DNA of 64,000 nucleotides from Oceanobacillus piezotolerans (GTDB lineage Bacteria > Bacillota > Bacilli > Bacillales > Amphibacillaceae). How positions within the stretch are numbered: position 1 is the first letter of the stretch; each line of letters opens with the position of its first letter. Location: positions 372,001 through 436,000 of the forward strand of contig NZ_RCHR01000003.1 of NCBI RefSeq assembly GCF_003665065.1, given 5' to 3'. Of this stretch, positions 9,403-18,299 are shown piece by piece. The notes under the pieces were generated by a model. That model was not told the origin of the DNA, ran no database searches, and saw only the letters and a list, made by a program, of their open reading frames with translations. A program made the position numbers and the translations under genes.

Positions 9403-9858
9403 ATGAGTATGATACAAGAAAATAGACAGTTAACAGATATTACTGTGGCTGAGTTAATGATTCCCTCGGAGAAAGTCGCACACGTTCAAGTAAATAATCC
9501 TTCAGAGCACGCTCTGCTGGTACTGGTTAAATCTGGTTATTCAGCCATACCGGTATTAGATTCTTCATACAAACTATTGGGTATAATTGGAAAATCGGCT
9601 ATATTGAATCAAATTCTAGGTCTTGAGCGATTCGAAATGGAGCTCTTATCAGAAATACGGGTAAAAGAAATTATGACCACAGACATTCCTACCTTATCCA
9701 AAGAGGATAATCTATTAGACGGGTTAAATGCTATGATTAATCATGCTTTCGTTTGTGTGGAAGATGAAGACGGTATTTTTGATGGAATTCTTACAAGAAG
9801 AGCTATTTTAAAGCAATTAAAAAAAGAAATATATACCACAAATTTATTTAAAAAATAG
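9403..9858 (+). CDS. darB: c-di-AMP-binding CBS protein DarB (YkuL)
   Basis: A 151-residue stand-alone protein with two CBS domains. The segment KVAHVQVNNPSEHALLVL then YSAIPVLDSSYKLLGIIG nearly matches B. subtilis DarB/YkuL. There, apo-DarB activates the (p)ppGpp enzyme Rel and pyruvate carboxylase, and c-di-AMP binding blocks both. The chosen ATG follows AAGGGGAG by 6 nt, 19 codons inside the longest frame. Pyruvate carboxylase is encoded at 37.6 kb in this window. Confidence 0.88.
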   Translation: MSMIQENRQLTDITVAELMIPSEKVAHVQVNNPSEHALLVLVKSGYSAIPVLDSSYKLLGIIGKSAILNQILGLERFEMELLSEIRVKEIMTTDIPTLSKEDNLLDGLNAMINHAFVCVEDEDGIFDGILTRRAILKQLKKEIYTTNLFKK

Positions 9859-9873
9859 TTTACTTATTTATAT

Positions 9874-9897
9874 AAAGGTAGAAATTCTACCTTTTTT
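9874..9897 (+). terminator. Terminator of darB
   Basis: AAAGGTAG / CTACCTTT stem followed by TTTT, 16 nt past the stop. Confidence 0.8.
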
Positions 9898-9980
9898 CTG
9901 TCATTAAAAAAGTGTCTCCTTGTAATGTAGTGGAAGAGAATTGCAGCATATGAGGTTAGGTTAAACCATAAAGAAGAAGT

Positions 9981-10061
9981 ATGAATGGTTGTTGTCCATG
10001 CTGCGTATGCCATCCATGTCAAATAAGCTTATTAAAGAAGTGCTGCATATTATATCCCTAA
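9981..10061 (+). CDS. Possible cysteine-rich micropeptide (26 aa)
   Basis: A 26-codon frame with eight cysteines, including GCCPCCVCHPC near the start and KKCC near the end. The upstream AAGAAG is a weak ribosome site 1 nt from the ATG, so translation is uncertain. The clustering of Cys is far above chance for an AT-rich spacer. It lies between darB and ykuS. It could be a metal-binding peptide or a chance frame. Confidence 0.3.
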   Translation: MNGCCPCCVCHPCQISLLKKCCILYP

Positions 10062-10107
10062 TTGGTAAACACTACATATGTAATTTCTCATAGAGGAGGA
10101 TATAATA

Positions 10108-10350
10108 ATGGCTAGAATTGGAGTGGAAGGGACACTCACGGATGTAAAAGAGGCATTAATGGAATTAGGGCATGAAGTAGTTGAGCTTAAATCGGAATCT
10201 GATGCCCAAAACTGTGATTGTTGTGTTATTTCAGGTCAAGATAAAGACGTGATGGGTATGGCGGATATCAGCACACAAGGATCTGTTATAAGCGCGCATG
10301 GACTTAATGCAGAAGATATTTGTCAAATGGTAAATGAGAGGCTAGGTTAA
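10108..10350 (+). CDS. ykuS: YkuS family protein (UPF0180)
   Basis: An 80-residue protein, nearly colinear with B. subtilis Yku[17 protein letters not shown], then a [15 protein letters not shown] block with three cysteines, and [14 protein letters not shown]. Function unknown. GAGGAGGATA precedes the ATG. A terminator follows directly. Confidence 0.9.
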   Translation: MARIGVEGTLTDVKEALMELGHEVVELKSESDAQNCDCCVISGQDKDVMGMADISTQGSVISAHGLNAEDICQMVNERLG

Positions 10351-10360
10351 TACAATTACG

Positions 10361-10392
10361 AAGGTTCATCCTTAAATAGGGTGGACCTTTTT
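10361..10392 (+). terminator. Terminator of ykuS
   Basis: 11-bp stem AAGGTTCATCC / GGGTGGACCTT (two wobbles) followed by TTT. Confidence 0.7.
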
Positions 10393-10429
10393 GGTTAATT
10401 TTTAAATTTAAATTGATAGGAAAATAGTG

Positions 10430-10860
10430 GGTAACACCGCTCCGGAAATACACTACGCTTTCCGCGGGCGCTGTTGAGCCTCCTCGAGACTTACGTCTCT
10501 GCGGGGTCTCAACTAGGCTTTTCATCCAGCAGGAGTCTCCGTGTATTTCCTCCGCTAATTTGTGCTTTTAAACCTATTAAGCATTGGATAAAGCTCCGCT
10601 AACATGAAGTGATTGGAGCGGAGGACAGTCGACTCCTCGAAAAAGAAAAGCACTTTTTCTTCGTGCGATGCGTCGCTGCCGAAGCATTCCTTGTCCTGCG
10701 GGAAAAGCAACAGCTGAAGACCCCACAGGAAGTGGGAAAGGTTCAAAGGCTAAAACCGCCCCATCCTGTAGCAACGCCTTTATGACCAACATCCTATTGG
10801 CCCGTGGCTGAGGTGTTGCCCGCGGAAAGCGTACTGCCCGCAGCGGAAATCACGAGCGCA
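10430..10860. repeat. GC-rich interspersed element with 16-bp inverted repeats
   Basis: About 430 bases markedly richer in GC than anything around. TACGCTTTCCGCGGGC at 10454-10469 recurs as an exact reverse complement at 10818-10833. The left half folds further (GTTGAG / CTCAAC around GAGAC-TTAC-GTCTC). Positions 10747-10779 match a 33-nt stretch of another repeat at 56316-56348 at 28 positions. Open frames across it are GC-rich and unlike proteins. Similar stretches are, from memory, common between genes in Bacillaceae, but I cannot name the family. Confidence 0.75.
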
Positions 10861-10998
10861 TATTTACGTTGTGATTTCGGAATTATCATTATATAAGAAG
10901 AAATTAAACTAGTTCACAGTTTATTTAAAATTCCCAATGTACCATATTTATAAAAATTACATATAAAATTAGGAAGTATCAATATGGGAGGGGTTAAG

Positions 10999-11436
10999 TT
11001 GAAGCTGAATGAGAAAATGCCTGTACTTAAAGGCTATACGAATGTAATTAATCATTACTCTGAAAATGAGGGCAAAGATATGGCAACCCTCATTCATTTC
11101 TGGTCCGTAAGCTGCAGTGATTGTAAAAGGGTATTACCCAAAATTGCTGAGTTAAAGAAGCAATATCAGGGCAAGCTTCATGTTATAGCAATTCACATGC
11201 CACGAAGTAAGCAAGATATGGATATAAAAGAGGTTGAAAGGATGGCAAGAAAATATAATTTAACAGAGCCTATCCTTATAGATAATGACTATAATCTTTC
11301 CAAACAATTTAACATTCGATTTGTTCCATCCTATTTTTTATTCGACCATAGGAACAATTTACGTCATTACCAAGCAACAAAACGATTAAATATGCTTTTA
11401 AAAAGAATAGAGCGGATTGTAGAAGATAGAAGGTGA
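10999..11436 (+). CDS. ykuV: Thioredoxin-like protein YkuV
   Basis: A 145-residue thiol-disulfide protein of the TlpA/ResA-like group. The line TLIHFWSVSCSDCKRVLP carries the active site CSDC (Cys39, Cys42); AIHMPRSKQDMD and FVPSYFLFDH (cis-proline loop) follow, all as in B. subtilis YkuV. No signal peptide, so cytosolic. The TTG start lies 5 nt after GGGAGGGG; the upstream ATG is within that ribosome site and is less likely. Confidence 0.85.
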   Translation: MKLNEKMPVLKGYTNVINHYSENEGKDMATLIHFWSVSCSDCKRVLPKIAELKKQYQGKLHVIAIHMPRSKQDMDIKEVERMARKYNLTEPILIDNDYNLSKQFNIRFVPSYFLFDHRNNLRHYQATKRLNMLLKRIERIVEDRR

Positions 11437-11456
11437 CAAAAGTCATCTTCTTTTTA
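11428..11456 (+). terminator. Terminator overlapping the ykuV stop
   Basis: 10-bp stem AGAAGGTGAC / GTCATCTTCT (one wobble) with an AAAA loop and TTTTT. The UGA stop lies inside the left arm. Confidence 0.8.
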
Positions 11457-11464
11457 TTTCATTC

Positions 11465-11760
11465 TAGGAAATTATAAAATGAACGACCTGTGGGTATTTT
11501 ATCATTAAGAAAAGCCACGTCTGGCTCCAGCGCCCAGCAACTAGCAGATCTTTTGGTGGGACGAGCATTGTGCAGTCCCAAACTTCACACTCCTCCACTA
11601 CGAACATAGTTGAATTTCCTTAATCAAGTTAAAGGAAGTGCCGACTAAAAACGGCTTTTGCCAACGTCGGCATCCCCCTAAAGGGGCATGTTTCCTTTAT
11701 CTCATTGCGGAGCGCTCCAGTTTGTACGTTGCTAAACGGGGCGCTTGCGCTTTTGTTCTA
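11465..11760 (-). repeat. 3'-end-associated repeat family, copy A
   Basis: Begins (minus strand) TAGAACAAAAGCGCAAGCGC and ends past GGCTCCAGACGTGG with a tail shared with copy C. It abuts the ykuV terminator. Core stems (plus strand): AAAGGAA / TTCCTTT, TGCCGAC / GTCGGCA, GGC-TTTT-GCC and CCCC-TAAA-GGGG. Copies B and C are at 16414 and 56289. Confidence 0.85.
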
Positions 11761-11874
11761 TTCTTCGCATTTTTCCTATTTAATGATAAATTGGCAAATT
11801 TATAAAAATATATGGTAATTTATTTCGTTAACCGTTATATTAGTAATTACTGGTAAAGAAAGGGGAGGGAGACA

Positions 11875-13623
11875 TTGGGGACGTTTCAAAAATTAAAAGA
11901 GTTCTATTGGCCTTTTAGGAGTTATTTCTTCTGGTCTATTTTTCTCTTGTTGTTTATGACTGCAATCACTGTTGTATACCCTGTTATCCTGCAGATAACC
12001 ATTGATGAGGTTGTAATTCAAAACAGATATAATCTAATTCCATATATCGCAGCTATCTTTCTGGGACTCATGGTCATAAAAGGGTTAACTACCTTTGGTT
12101 TTCAATATTTAGGTGACTATTTTGGAATGACTTCTGTTTATCATTTAAGGAAAGCATTATATAACAAACTACAGCGATTGTCATTTAAATACTATGACAA
12201 TGCGAAGACAGGAGATATTATGTCTAGACTAACCTCGGACGTAGAAGGATTTCGATTTTTTCTATCTGCAGGATTTGCGGAACTCATTCGCATAGTGCTG
12301 TTAATTACGGTTAGTTTAACTGTCATGTTCTATTATTCTGTTTCGTTAGCATTAGTAACCATGACTGCAATACCCTTCCTTATTGTTGTGGTGTTCCAAT
12401 TTGATAAACGTGTACACCCTTCTTTTCGTAAAATCAGAAAATCTATGGGAATATTAAATACACGTATTCAGGAGAACGTTAGTGGAATAAACACAGTAAA
12501 GTCATTATCAAGAGAAGACTTTGAGATTGATCGGTTTTCAACTAGTAATCACGATTATAAAAAGAGGTACTTAGATACATCGATGATTTGGTCTAAATAC
12601 TTCCCTTTAATGGAGTTGATCGGAAATATTTGTGTTGTAGCTTTATTATCATATGGCGGTTATATGGTTATTCAGGGAAGCTTACAAGTTGGAGAGCTCG
12701 TTGCATTCTTTAGCTTGGTTTGGTATATCCTAGGACCGTTAATGAATCTTGGCTTTATCATTAATCAGTTCTCACAAGCAAAGGCTTCAGGAGAACGATT
12801 AATTGAGATACTGGATGCCAACGAGGATATTAAGGAGAAAGAAACTGCTATTGAAGTTCCGATTAACGGGCATGTGACGTTTAATCAAGTGACATTAACT
12901 TATATAAAAGATGATGATTCTGCCTTAAAAAATGTTAGCTTTGATGCTCCCCCAGGCAAAACCATTGGATTAATTGGATCAACTGGGTCAGGGAAAACTT
13001 CCATTACGCAATTAATTACAAGGTTCTATGAGCCGGAGAAGGGTGAAGTGCTGATAGATAGTAGACCGGTATGGAATTATAAGCTAAAAACACTGAGGAA
13101 GCATATTGGATTCGTCCTGCAGGAGCCTTTTCTTTTTTCTACCACCATTAAAGAAAACATTGCTTATGGAAATCTGGATGTGACTGATGAACAAATAGTA
13201 AGTGCAGCAAAGCGGGCAGAAGCACATGATTTCATTATGGCAATGCCAAAAGCTTACGATACGATGTTGGGTGAAAGAGGAATGGGGTTATCTGGTGGAC
13301 AGAAACAACGCATAGCTATTGCTCGTGCGATTTGCATCAATCCTAGTATACTCGTTCTGGATGATGCAACATCAGCAGTAGATATGGAAACAGAATTTAA
13401 GATACAAAAGGCTCTAAAAGAAGTGATGAGGGACAGGACCTCTTTTATTATTGCTCATAGAATATCTTCCTTGAAACATGCTGATGAAATCTTGGTTTTA
13501 GAGGATGGAGAGGTTGTTGAGCGTGGTACTCATCAAACATTATTAAATAATAATGGTTCATATCGACGTATCTATGATATTCAATATCGGGACCAAGAAG
13601 AAATGGTTCAGACATCGAATTAG
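11875..13623 (+). CDS. ABC exporter, subunit with degenerate catalytic site
   Basis: A 582-residue half-transporter: six-helix exporter domain (1-~320), then an ATPase domain with Walker A GSTGSGKTS (368-376), intact signature LSGGQ (472-476) and Walker B ILVLDDATS, where the catalytic Glu is replaced by Asp497. TTG start 4 nt after GGGGAGGGAG. The partner gene begins 16 nt past the stop. Together they resemble heterodimeric multidrug or lipid exporters (BmrCD, YfiBC, YknUV types); I cannot choose among them. Confidence 0.9.
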   Translation: MGTFQKLKEFYWPFRSYFFWSIFLLLFMTAITVVYPVILQITIDEVVIQNRYNLIPYIAAIFLGLMVIKGLTTFGFQYLGDYFGMTSVYHLRKALYNKLQRLSFKYYDNAKTGDIMSRLTSDVEGFRFFLSAGFAELIRIVLLITVSLTVMFYYSVSLALVTMTAIPFLIVVVFQFDKRVHPSFRKIRKSMGILNTRIQENVSGINTVKSLSREDFEIDRFSTSNHDYKKRYLDTSMIWSKYFPLMELIGNICVVALLSYGGYMVIQGSLQVGELVAFFSLVWYILGPLMNLGFIINQFSQAKASGERLIEILDANEDIKEKETAIEVPINGHVTFNQVTLTYIKDDDSALKNVSFDAPPGKTIGLIGSTGSGKTSITQLITRFYEPEKGEVLIDSRPVWNYKLKTLRKHIGFVLQEPFLFSTTIKENIAYGNLDVTDEQIVSAAKRAEAHDFIMAMPKAYDTMLGERGMGLSGGQKQRIAIARAICINPSILVLDDATSAVDMETEFKIQKALKEVMRDRTSFIIAHRISSLKHADEILVLEDGEVVERGTHQTLLNNNGSYRRIYDIQYRDQEEMVQTSN

Positions 13624-13639
13624 AAATGGAGGGAATTGC

Positions 13640-15478
13640 TTGTCTGGCAAAAAGATAAAGGAAGAGAGCAGACATTTGAAAAGATTTCATTATACGGTTG
13701 ATACGGTGATAGATAAACCATTTAATTGGAAGCAGATATGGCGCTTAATGCAATATGTTAAGCCGTATGCTAAGACGTACTTACCTGGCGCCATAACAGC
13801 CATGTTAATTTCTACCATTATAAGACTGACCGTTCCAATTTTGGTTGGTAAAGTGGCGATCGATATGGCAATTCGGGATGAAAATCCTGCTTTACTAACT
13901 TACCTGGTCTTTATTATCGGTATTTTATATGTATTTAACTATGCAGCAAACGTTTTCCGTATTAAATGGGTGAATCATCTTGGTCAAAATGTTATTTATG
14001 ATTTGCGGCAACATCTATTCTCACATGTTCAGCGATTAAGCCATCGATTTTTCGACTCTAGGTCTGCGGGTTCTATTCTTGTTAGGATTCTCAATGATGT
14101 AAATTCATTACAGGAACTTTTCACTAATGGGATTATAAGTTTATTAATGGATATGGTCACGCTTGTTGGTATTATCATAATCCTATTCGTGCTTAGTCCA
14201 CCGTTAGCATTAGCGGTAGTTATTGTTATCCCGCTTATGTTCTATATCTCTACAAAACTAAGGAAAAACATTCGCAGATCCTGGCAGGAAGTTCGGATGC
14301 ATCAATCCAGATTGAATTCACATCTGAATGAAAGCTTGCAAGGAATGCGGATTACCCAATCTTTTTCACAGGAAGAGGAGAATGCAGAATTTTTTTCAGG
14401 GGTCAATAAAGGTTACTTCAATAGTTTCCGAATAGCTGCAAAGAAAAGCGCAATGTTTCGCCCGCTTGTGGAATTGAGTGATGCAATTGGTACCGTGATT
14501 CTAATTGCTTACGGTTCTTATTTGCTTTTGTTAGGACCAGAGAATGGTGGCATTGCAATTGGAACCTTTGTATCTTTTGCCTTCTTCTTAGGGATGTTCT
14601 GGGAACCTATTTCCCGACTAGGCCAGATGTATAATCAATTACTTATGGCTATGGCTTCCTCGGAGAGAATTTTTGAATTTCTAGATGAGAAGCCAAATGT
14701 GAAAGAAAAAGATAACGCTTATTCCTTGGAACAGATAGAGGGGAATATTGCATTTGAGAATGTCGAATTTTCCTATCAATCTGACCGAATTGCTTTAAAG
14801 GATATTTCTTTAGATATAGAGGCGGGTCAGACAATTGCTCTTGTTGGTCATACAGGTAGTGGTAAGTCCACCATTGCGAACTTAATTAGTCGGTTTTATG
14901 ATCCTACCAAAGGGAATGTGCTTATTGATGGGCATAACCTCCGTGATGTAAGTCTAGATAGCTTACGGAGCCAAATAAGTGTTGTCTTACAAGATACATT
15001 TATTTTCTCTGGTACTATAATGGAAAATATTCGGTTTGGAAGGCCCAATGCAACCGACCAGGAAGTAATGGAAGCTGCAAAAGTGGTTGGGGCAGATGAT
15101 TTTATAAGTCGTTTAAACAATGGGTATGATACCGAGGTGGAAGAGAGAGGGAATATACTTTCTGCTGGTGAACGGCAGTTGCTTTCCTTTACTCGTGCAT
15201 TACTGGCTAATCCTAGGATTATCATTCTCGATGAAGCTACGGCTAGCATTGATACAGAATCTGAAGTTAGAATTCAAAACGCATTGAGAGAATTATTAAA
15301 AGGTAGAACTTCAATTATTATTGCTCACCGTCTATCAACCATTCGAGACGCAGATGTCATTTTTGTTTTGGAAAATGGAAGCATTTTAGAACAAGGAAAT
15401 CATGAAGCATTATTAGAAAAAGAGGGCAAATATTATCATTTAGTAAAATCACAATTTCATATGTTAGATGCTATCTAG
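13640..15478 (+). CDS. ABC exporter, subunit with degenerate signature motif
   Basis: A 612-residue half-transporter with an N-terminal extension of ~40 residues before the first helix. Walker A GHTGSGKST (403-411) and Walker B IIILDEATA with a normal catalytic Glu532, but the signature reads LSAGE (507-511) in place of LSGGQ. The TTG start follows GGAGGG by 6 nt; the longer frame overlaps the upstream gene and has no ribosome site. The defect complements that of the first subunit, as expected for an obligate heterodimer. Confidence 0.9.
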   Translation: MSGKKIKEESRHLKRFHYTVDTVIDKPFNWKQIWRLMQYVKPYAKTYLPGAITAMLISTIIRLTVPILVGKVAIDMAIRDENPALLTYLVFIIGILYVFNYAANVFRIKWVNHLGQNVIYDLRQHLFSHVQRLSHRFFDSRSAGSILVRILNDVNSLQELFTNGIISLLMDMVTLVGIIIILFVLSPPLALAVVIVIPLMFYISTKLRKNIRRSWQEVRMHQSRLNSHLNESLQGMRITQSFSQEEENAEFFSGVNKGYFNSFRIAAKKSAMFRPLVELSDAIGTVILIAYGSYLLLLGPENGGIAIGTFVSFAFFLGMFWEPISRLGQMYNQLLMAMASSERIFEFLDEKPNVKEKDNAYSLEQIEGNIAFENVEFSYQSDRIALKDISLDIEAGQTIALVGHTGSGKSTIANLISRFYDPTKGNVLIDGHNLRDVSLDSLRSQISVVLQDTFIFSGTIMENIRFGRPNATDQEVMEAAKVVGADDFISRLNNGYDTEVEERGNILSAGERQLLSFTRALLANPRIIILDEATASIDTESEVRIQNALRELLKGRTSIIIAHRLSTIRDADVIFVLENGSILEQGNHEALLEKEGKYYHLVKSQFHMLDAI

Positions 15479-15701
15479 AAGGGGAGGGTGGTTAATAATC
15501 TGCCCTTCGTTATTAATTATGATAAAATGACAAAGTAGAAAACAAATAGAATGATGTCATAATTTGGCAGTATGCCCCTTACTTTAAAAAATGGTTCAAT
15601 CCTTAATAGGGGAAAACTGAAAATCTTAACTTGAGCCATCATTTGGGTAGGATCTCAAATTGATTGATGCTTCAATTTATCGGAGTTATCGGAGGATGAA
15701 A

Positions 15702-16370
15702 ATGAAAAAAGAATTTGCGGTAATAGGATTAGGGCGTTTTGGTGGCAGTATTTGCAGAGAACTGAGTAATGAGGGAATGCCAGTATTGGCGATAGATAAG
15801 AATGAAGACCGAGTGAACAACTTTAAGAATGTGGCCTCTCATGCCGTGATTTTAGATTCTACGGATGAAGAGGCTTTAAAAGAGATTGGTATATCTAACT
15901 TTGAACATGTAATTGTAGCTATAGGAGAGAATATACAAGCGAGTATTTTAACGACTGTAATCCTAAAAGATTTAGGAGTACAACGAGTAACCGTAAAAGC
16001 ACAGAATGACTATCATGAGAAAATCTTAAATAAGATAGGTGCTGATCGGGTTGTCCACCCTGAACGGGATATGGGGAAAAGACTTGCCCATAATTTCATC
16101 TCGAGTAATATTCTTGATTATTTGGAGCTGTCCGATGATCATAGTATCGTAGAGGTAAAAGCGGGTAAGAAGATGGTAGATAAATCGTTAATTGATTTGG
16201 ATATTCGTGCTCAATTTGGATGTAATGTTGTCGCAATTAAACAAGGAAAAGATATCAATGTATCTCCGCAGGCAGATGCGTTACTCCGTGAAGATGATAT
16301 ACTAATCGTTATTGGGGCTGATAATGACCTTTCGAGATTTGAAAGATATTTGGTGATTGATAATGATTAA
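15702..16370 (+). CDS. ktrC: Potassium channel regulatory subunit KtrC
   Basis: A 222-residue cytosolic RCK protein: Rossmann-type RCK_N with VIGLGRFGGSI (nucleotide site) and an RCK_C domain from ~135. It gates a KtrB/KtrD potassium channel; RCK_C domains of KtrA/KtrC bind c-di-AMP in B. subtilis. KtrC (YkqB) rather than KtrA is chosen because it neighbours rnjA and no ktrB follows. The second ATG is used, with GGAGG 6 nt before it. No ydaO-type riboswitch found upstream. Confidence 0.88.
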   Translation: MKKEFAVIGLGRFGGSICRELSNEGMPVLAIDKNEDRVNNFKNVASHAVILDSTDEEALKEIGISNFEHVIVAIGENIQASILTTVILKDLGVQRVTVKAQNDYHEKILNKIGADRVVHPERDMGKRLAHNFISSNILDYLELSDDHSIVEVKAGKKMVDKSLIDLDIRAQFGCNVVAIKQGKDINVSPQADALLREDDILIVIGADNDLSRFERYLVIDND

Positions 16371-16372
16371 GT

Positions 16373-16412
16373 AAAAAAAGACATCGCAAGAGAATTTGCG
16401 ATGTCTTTTTTT
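16373..16412 (+). terminator. Terminator of ktrC
   Basis: Long stem AAAAAAAGACATCGCAA / TTGCGATGTCTTTTTTT with a short loop; symmetric, so active both ways. Confidence 0.9.
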
Positions 16413-16413
16413 G

Positions 16414-16631
16414 ATAGGCCGCTTCTGGCTCCAGCGCCCAGCAACTAGCAGATCTTTTGATGGGAAGAGCATTGCGAAGTCCCAAACTTCCTACATCCCC
16501 ACTCGATAAGGCCAACTAAAATCGGGCAAACGCCCACTGTCGGCATACCCCCGTAAAGGGCATGTTTCCTTTATCTCATTGCGATGGGAGAAGTGCAATT
16601 TTGCTAAACGGGTACTTCCGCCTTTGCTCTA
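16414..16631 (-). repeat. 3'-end-associated repeat family, copy B
   Basis: Fills the space between the ktrC terminator and rnjA. Its first triplet on the minus strand is the rnjA stop codon TAG, followed by AGCAAAGGCGGAAGTACC. It has diverged more than copies A and C: the inner stem is GGGC-AAAC-GCCC where A and C have GGC / GCC, a compensatory change. The outer stem is partly degraded. Confidence 0.8.
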
Positions 16632-18296
16632 AACTTCCATAATGATTGGCAATACCATAGGTCTGCGTTTTGTTTTCTCATAAAGGAAAGGTGCAATGGT
16701 ATCTGTTATTTCATTTTTAATCTCAGACCATTGTGTTGTCTTTCTCTCCATAACTTTGTCCAGGTGGGAAGAAACCAATTTCTGGGCTTCTTTAATCAAG
16801 TCCTCTGACTCTCTCATATAAACAAAGCCTCGAGAAATGATGTCTGGACCTGCAGCAATTTTAAATTCTTTCATGTTGATACTAACTACGACTATAACTA
16901 ATCCTTCTTCTGATAGAATACGGCGGTCGCGTAATACAATATTACCAATGTCACCAACTCCACTGCCATCTACATAAATAGAACCAGAAGGAATCTTACC
17001 AGATACAGTTGCTGTATCCTTGCCAAGTGCTAGTACATCGCCATTGTCCATAACAAAGCAATTATCCGGCTCTACATCACACGCCACAGCTAGCTTTGTA
17101 TGTTCTTTAAGCATCCGATATTCTCCGTGTATGGGCATAAAGAATTTTGGCTTCATAAGACGAAGCATGAGCTTCTGCTCTTCCTGACTGCCATGGCCAG
17201 AGGTATGAATGTTATTCAACTTGCCATGTATAACATCTGCTCCACCACGATATAGCTTATTGATAATTCTTGAAACACTTACCGTATTTCCAGGGATTGG
17301 AGATGAAGAAAATACGACAGTGTCTCCAGGAATAAGCTGGATTTGTCTGTGTGTACCATTTGCAATGCGTGACAATGCTGCCATTGATTCGCCTTGAGAG
17401 CCAGTACACAAAATGGTTACCTCGTTAGCAGGCAGTCTATTTATCTGGTTACCATCAATAAACGTTTCTTTGGGAACCTGAATATATCCTAATTCCTGTC
17501 CTAAGTTGATTGCTGATTCCATACTACGACCAAATACTGCAACTTTGCGATCGTGTTTAACGGCAGCCTCAACAACTTGTTGTAAACGATAAATATTGGA
17601 AGCGAAGGTCGCGAAAATCAGCCTACCATCTACACGGCTAAAGATATCATTGATGCTATCTCCTACGATTCTTTCGGACATTGTAAAACCAGGTACCTCA
17701 CTGTTGGTACTATCCGAAAGTAAGCAGAGAACACCTTCTTTGCCGATTTCAGCCATCTTTGTTAAGTTAGCGGGCTCCCCAACGGGAGTAAAATCAAATT
17801 TAAAATCACCAGTGTGAACAATGTTTCCAGGGGGAGTTTTAACTACAATCCCAAAGGCGTCTGGAATACTATGAGTCGTTCTGAAAAATGAAACAGAGGT
17901 TTTACGGAATTTTATTACATCATCTTCTTCAATTGTCAATAATTTAGTATTTCTTAATAAACCATGTTCTTCTAATTTATTTCTTATTAATCCAGTCGCA
18001 AGTTTTCCAGCATAAATTGGCACATTTATTTCACGTAACAAATAAGGAATTCCGCCAATATGGTCTTCATGTCCGTGAGTTACGAATAATCCTTTAATTT
18101 TATCTTGATTTTGGACCAAATAAGTATAATCAGGAATAACATAATCAATCCCTAATAATTCGTCTTCCGGGAATTTGATTCCTGCATCAATTAGGATAAT
18201 TTCATCCTGAAATTGTACGGCATACGTATTTTTACCAATTTCACCAAGACCACCAAGTGCATAAACGGCAGTTTGATCGTTTTTAACAAATTTCAT
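16629..18296 (-). CDS. rnjA: Ribonuclease J1
   Basis: A 555-residue metallo-beta-lactamase/beta-CASP ribonuclease with 5'-3' exo- and endonuclease activity, central to mRNA decay and rRNA maturation. Zinc motif [10 protein letters not shown] (~73-82), GDFKFD, and [10 protein letters not shown] near residue 368. Length equals the B. subtilis enzyme. It lies 3 nt after rpoY, so both share a transcript. The TAG stop coincides with the edge of repeat copy B. Confidence 0.97.
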   Translation of the reverse strand: MKFVKNDQTAVYALGGLGEIGKNTYAVQFQDEIILIDAGIKFPEDELLGIDYVIPDYTYLVQNQDKIKGLFVTHGHEDHIGGIPYLLREINVPIYAGKLATGLIRNKLEEHGLLRNTKLLTIEEDDVIKFRKTSVSFFRTTHSIPDAFGIVVKTPPGNIVHTGDFKFDFTPVGEPANLTKMAEIGKEGVLCLLSDSTNSEVPGFTMSERIVGDSINDIFSRVDGRLIFATFASNIYRLQQVVEAAVKHDRKVAVFGRSMESAINLGQELGYIQVPKETFIDGNQINRLPANEVTILCTGSQGESMAALSRIANGTHRQIQLIPGDTVVFSSSPIPGNTVSVSRIINKLYRGGADVIHGKLNNIHTSGHGSQEEQKLMLRLMKPKFFMPIHGEYRMLKEHTKLAVACDVEPDNCFVMDNGDVLALGKDTATVSGKIPSGSIYVDGSGVGDIGNIVLRDRRILSEEGLVIVVVSINMKEFKIAAGPDIISRGFVYMRESEDLIKEAQKLVSSHLDKVMERKTTQWSEIKNEITDTIAPFLYEKTKRRPMVLPIIMEV

Positions 18297-18299
18297 ATG

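Noticed and set aside
10304-10792. Three open frames on the minus strand across the GC-rich element
   Set aside because: They follow the base composition of the repeat, overlap each other in different frames and lack ribosome sites.
13553-13639. Longer N terminus for the second ABC subunit
   Set aside because: It would overlap the first subunit by 71 nt with no ribosome site, while a TTG with GGAGGG lies just after that gene.
15479-15701. ydaO-type c-di-AMP riboswitch before ktrC
   Set aside because: I looked for the conserved GGGGAG / GGTGCAA blocks and did not find them.
16309-16515. 68-codon frame across repeat copy B
   Set aside because: Translation of repeat sequence; the same kind of spurious frame appears in copy C (56319-56537).
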